DNA of 64,000 bases from positions 1 through 64,000 of the forward strand of contig NZ_FOHA01000004.1 of the NCBI RefSeq assembly GCF_900111355.1. The letters run 5' to 3'. Below are positions 61,080 to 64,000 of the stretch, piece by piece. Each line of letters begins with the position of its first letter. The first letter of the stretch is position 1. A program made the translations under genes and the position numbers. The stretch comes from Isobaculum melis (GTDB lineage: Bacteria > Bacillota > Bacilli > Lactobacillales > Carnobacteriaceae). The notes under the pieces were generated by a model. The model was not told the DNA's origin. It did not search any database and saw only the letters and a list, made by a program, of their open reading frames with translations.

Positions 61080-62036
61080 TGATTGATTTTGTTCGTTCAA
61101 TGACTCTATAAACACTAAGCTTTTTTCAAAAATTTGTGCATCTTCAAAATTATATAAGAAGTGCGAACAATCTAATAGTGTATAGCGATTTATTTTTATC
61201 TTTTTGATGTAGTTCAGTAAGTAATCATGCCAGATGTCTTTTTTCATGCTCGTTCCTTTTGCATTTGAAATGAAAAAATACATTGGTGTAGCTGAAGGAA
61301 AAGGTAAGCTATTAATTTTTTTTACATTTTCTGGAATATGTTGAGCTTCATTTTGCAACGTAATATTACCAAAATTTTTATACATTAATTGCTTATTTTG
61401 AATATGTTCCTCTTCATTTAAAGATAAATTTTGCATTTTTTCAGAGGTAGAACGATGATAAATATTGATGAGTTTACCAAAACCTGTCCATAGTACAAAC
61501 TTTAAAAATTTAGCCATTTTAACGGTTAGATTTAAATTAATATGTTGGTAACTATCTGGCACAGCAGGATCTAGCCCAATAATGGCTTCAACTTCATTTG
61601 GATAAGTCTGTGCCCAATAAATGGCTTCTAGTCCAGACATTGAATGGGGGACTAATATGTATGGTGCTGTTAATCCAGCCTTATTTAAGGCCAATCTTGT
61701 GTCGTCTAGGATTTCATCAATATCTCTAGAAACATCAGCAATATCACTATAACCATAACCTTTTTTTTCAACAATCGCTACTTTAAAAGTAGAAGCGAAA
61801 CGATCACAGAGTTTTTTAGCATCATAAACGGGACTATAAACTGCTCCACCAGATAGATAGACCAAGGTATGTTTTCCTGTCCCTTTGATATAAACATGCA
61901 TCTTTGAGCCGTTTACATCTACGATTTGACCAGGGGGAGTTAATGTGTTTTTTTGCCTTTTTTCAGTAAGTCGGTTGATAAAAATCAGTAATAAGATGCA
62001 ACCGATAAAAATCATTGTGATTAAAAAGAAATTCAT
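61077..62036 (-). CDS. Membrane-anchored alpha/beta hydrolase
   Basis: The 319-residue protein has an N-terminal transmembrane helix (about 3-21, FLITMIFIGCILLLIFI) and an extracellular-looking alpha/beta hydrolase domain. The nucleophile elbow is PHSMSG (serine near residue 132), with the likely acid in LDPAVPDSY and the catalytic His in LLDCSHFL near 300. Substrate unknown; the oxyanion segment YLSGGAVYSP is lipase/esterase-like. AAAGGAGG precedes ATG 62036. Its only partner here is the convergent MerR gene. Confidence 0.85.
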   Translation of the reverse strand: MNFFLITMIFIGCILLLIFINRLTEKRQKNTLTPPGQIVDVNGSKMHVYIKGTGKHTLVYLSGGAVYSPVYDAKKLCDRFASTFKVAIVEKKGYGYSDIADVSRDIDEILDDTRLALNKAGLTAPYILVPHSMSGLEAIYWAQTYPNEVEAIIGLDPAVPDSYQHINLNLTVKMAKFLKFVLWTGFGKLINIYHRSTSEKMQNLSLNEEEHIQNKQLMYKNFGNITLQNEAQHIPENVKKINSLPFPSATPMYFFISNAKGTSMKKDIWHDYLLNYIKKIKINRYTLLDCSHFLYNFEDAQIFEKSLVFIESLNEQNQS

Positions 62037-62206
62037 TTTATCCTCCTTTTGGATGTTGTATAAAAATAAAAAATGAACAGATTCCTTATTTTCTTTATTA
62101 TTGTAACATGTTCAGTAAAATATTTTAATAAAAAAATTTCAAACTGCTTTTGATTGCTTCATTAGTTTCACACCTTATTCAGAGAAATAAGTAGAAAATA
62201 AAAGGT

Positions 62207-62220
62207 AAAACATTTGTTCG
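62207..62220 (+). promoter_or_regulatory. LexA-like box at uvrC promoter
   Basis: AAAACATTTGTTCG keeps AAC-N4-GTTCG of the LexA consensus and misses its first two bases. It overlaps the -35 of uvrC. Confidence 0.45.
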
Positions 62221-62241
62221 ATTAGAAGGATATGTTATAAT
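62214..62241 (+). promoter_or_regulatory. uvrC promoter
   Basis: TTGTTC (62214-62219), 16-bp spacer, TATAAT (62236-62241) with extended TGT. The rest of the 271-nt gap upstream (62037-62206) holds only the weak minus-strand promoter region of the hydrolase gene (TACAAT near 62101). Confidence 0.65.
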
Positions 62242-62307
62242 ATAGTGGAATAAATTGATCGACAGAAGGGAGTTAGAAAGGTAAAAACAACACCTTTTGC
62301 AAAATAA

Positions 62308-64000
62308 ATGAATGAAATGATTGAGCATAAATTAGCCTTATTACCAGATCAACCAGGCTGTTATTTAATGAAAGACAAGAATGGTACCATTATTTATGTC
62401 GGGAAAGCGAAAGTTTTACGCAACCGTGTTCGTTCTTATTTTAGAGGAAGCCATGATACCAAAACGGAGCGTTTAGTCAGTGAAATTATGGATTTTGAAT
62501 ATATTGTTACAGCTTCAAATATAGAAGCACTATTGTTAGAAATTAATTTAATTAAAAAGAATAATCCAAAATATAATATTTTACTAAAAGATGATAAAAC
62601 CTATCCTTTTATTAAAATAACCAATGAAAAATATCCACGCTTATTAATTACCAGAAAAGTTTTAAAAGATAAGGCAACTTATTTTGGCCCTTATCCTAAT
62701 GTTGGTGCAGCAAATGAAACAAAAAAGCTACTAGATAAGCTTTATCCACTAAGAAAATGTAAAGTATTGCCTAATAAAGTCTGTCTTTATTATCATTTAG
62801 GACAATGCTTAGCACCCTGTGTTTTTGATATTCCAAAAGAAACCTATACTGAAATGGTAGAAGAAATTAAACGCTTTTTAAATGGAGGTTATAAAGAAGT
62901 TAAAGCTGATCTAGAACAAAAAATGCTGACAGCTAGCCAGGAATTAGCCTTTGAAAAAGCAGGGGAATATCGGGATCAAATTCAATCAATTGAAGCGATT
63001 ATGGAAAAACAAAAAATGACGAGTGCAGACTTTGTAGATCGAGATATTTTTGGTTATGCAGTAGATAAAGGCTGGATGTGTGTCCAAGTATTTTTCGTGA
63101 GACAAGGGAAGTTAATTGAGCGAGATGTCAATATGTTTCCATTCTTTAATGAAGCAGAAGAAGATTTTTTAACCTATATTGGTCAGTTTTATCAAGAAAA
63201 TCAACACTTTATTCCAAAAGAGATATTAATTCCTAAAACGATTGATAAGGAAAGCGTTGAAGCCATTGTCCCCACCAAAATTTTACAGCCTCAACGAGGT
63301 CAAAAGAAAGAACTTGTCGAGCTTGCAATAAAAAATGCGCATGTTGGGTTAAATGAAAAATTCTCATTAATTGCTAGAGATGAAGATCGAACAATTGGAG
63401 CAGTAACTCGAATTGGAGATGCTTTAAATATTCCAACCCCCATTCGAATTGAAGCGTTTGATAACTCTAATATTATGGGAACTGATCCAGTTTCTGCAAT
63501 GGTTGTCTTTATTGATGGAAAACCAGCTAAAAAGGAATATCGAAAGTATAAAATAAAAACAGTCGTTGGACCAGATGATTATGCTTCGATGCGTGAGGTC
63601 ATTTATCGCAGATACTCAAGAGCTTTAAAGGAAGAAACGCCGTTACCTGATTTAGTGGTGATTGATGGTGGAAAAGGACAAATAGATGCAGCTAAAGAAG
63701 TTTTAGAAAATCAATTAGGACTTGATATTCCAATAGCAGGTTTAGCCAAAGACCATCGACATAAAACAAGTGAACTGCTTTTTGGTCCTCAGTTAGAGCC
63801 AATTCCATTAAAACGCAATAGCCAAGAATTCTTTTTATTACAACGGATTCAAGATGAAGTCCATCGATTTGCGATTACTTTCCATAGACAATTAAGAAGT
63901 AAAAATAGTTTTTCATCTAAACTTGATCATATTGATGGCTTAGGACCAACAAGAAAGCAACAGTTACTGAAAAAATTTAAATCCCTTAAGAATATTCAAG
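62308..64000 (+). CDS. uvrC: Excinuclease ABC subunit C, N-terminal part (cut by window edge)
   Basis: UvrC makes both incisions in nucleotide excision repair. The 564 codons present cover the GIY-YIG nuclease ([20 protein letters not shown], residues 15-34, with GCY in place of GIY), the Cys-rich [10 protein letters not shown] linker, the UvrB-interacting UVR motif ([15 protein letters not shown] near 216-230), the RNase H-like 5' nuclease ([33 protein letters not shown]) and the start of the helix-hairpin-helix region. A TAA stop directly before ATG 62308 fixes the start at 62308 or 62317, yet no ribosome binding site lies within 25 nt. Confidence 0.95.
   Translation, partial: MNEMIEHKLALLPDQPGCYLMKDKNGTIIYVGKAKVLRNRVRSYFRGSHDTKTERLVSEIMDFEYIVTASNIEALLLEINLIKKNNPKYNILLKDDKTYPFIKITNEKYPRLLITRKVLKDKATYFGPYPNVGAANETKKLLDKLYPLRKCKVLPNKVCLYYHLGQCLAPCVFDIPKETYTEMVEEIKRFLNGGYKEVKADLEQKMLTASQELAFEKAGEYRDQIQSIEAIMEKQKMTSADFVDRDIFGYAVDKGWMCVQVFFVRQGKLIERDVNMFPFFNEAEEDFLTYIGQFYQENQHFIPKEILIPKTIDKESVEAIVPTKILQPQRGQKKELVELAIKNAHVGLNEKFSLIARDEDRTIGAVTRIGDALNIPTPIRIEAFDNSNIMGTDPVSAMVVFIDGKPAKKEYRKYKIKTVVGPDDYASMREVIYRRYSRALKEETPLPDLVVIDGGKGQIDAAKEVLENQLGLDIPIAGLAKDHRHKTSELLFGPQLEPIPLKRNSQEFFLLQRIQDEVHRFAITFHRQLRSKNSFSSKLDHIDGLGPTRKQQLLKKFKSLKNIQ

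Noticed and set aside
1-64000. CRISPR arrays, prophage genes, toxin-antitoxin pairs, secretion or bacteriocin clusters
   Set aside because: I saw no regularly spaced repeats, no integrase or phage structural genes, and no recognisable toxin-antitoxin or biosynthetic clusters anywhere in the window.

Overview
The window is an AT-rich, gene-dense chromosomal segment of a low-GC Gram-positive bacterium (Firmicutes, order Lactobacillales by gene content and order). It carries RNase Y, YmdB, Prp with an extended L27, T-box leaders, RNase HIII, MutS2, PepA (M42) and class III NrdD/NrdG. A rod-type division and elongation set (MreB, MreC, MreD, RodZ, MinC, MinD) sits in a lactic-acid-bacterial gene order. 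That argues against coccoid Enterococcus or Streptococcus and fits a rod such as Carnobacterium or a close relative. This is an inference from gene content; no 16S or database comparison was possible. There is no phage, plasmid, CRISPR array or obvious island. The only mobile DNA is the right end of an IS200/IS605-type element at the left edge.

Layout. 1-340: 3' part of an IS200-like tnpA and its hairpin end. 0.4-5.3 kb: ymfF-ymfH-ymfI, rodZ and pgsA. 5.4-10.98 kb: cinA, LexA-controlled recA, rny, ymdB and ymcA. 11-18.7 kb: mutS-mutL-maf, msrB-folC and radC. 18.9-22.9 kb: mreB-mreC-mreD-minC-minD. 22.9-25.5 kb: a T-box-controlled amino acid ABC transporter whose specifier reads best as CAC (His). 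25.5-26.7 kb: L21 leader, rplU-prp-rpmA. 26.7-29.2 kb: a cre-like site, two unexplained inverted repeats, a YtxK-like methyltransferase and ackA. 29.2-33.1 kb: an accessory stretch with uspA, small unknown proteins, DUF3784-like and DUF898 membrane proteins, tRNA-Arg(UCU) and xpaC-telA. 33.3-35.4 kb: nudF, a small membrane protein, mtnN and pncA. 35.4-36.9 kb: L20 leader, infC-rpmI-rplT. 37.1-40 kb: nrdD-nrdG behind two NrdR-like boxes. 40.2-44.9 kb: a Bce-type peptide-antibiotic module, with sensor kinase and regulator divergent from the ABC transporter. 45-50 kb: pepA, DUF975, a TrmH-type methyltransferase, an HD protein, a duplicated PH-like membrane protein and an HxlR regulator. 50-53.9 kb: Phe T-box and pheS-pheT. 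54-55.3 kb: an amino acid permease. 55.4-60.2 kb: rnhC (divergent), zapA-cvpA-mutS2 and trxA. 60.2-62 kb: an autoregulated MerR/TipAS regulator and a convergent hydrolase. 62.3 kb to the end: uvrC, cut by the window edge.

The genes fall into recognisable working groups: DNA repair and SOS (recA, mutS, mutL, radC, uvrC), RNase Y-dependent RNA decay (rny, ymdB, ymcA), shape and division (rodZ, mre, min, zapA), EF-P modification (ymfI), translation with leader-RNA feedback (L20, L21, Phe T-box), and stress or antibiotic response (Bce module, TelA/XpaC, HxlR, MerR). I found no convincing wholly new system. The best leads are regulatory or small: a possible minus-strand transcript ending at 26758-26806, an 8/8/8 inverted repeat before the methyltransferase, a non-AUG infC start, a duplicated PH-like membrane protein, an unusual ABC signature in the Bce ATPase, and a uvrC start with no nearby ribosome binding site.
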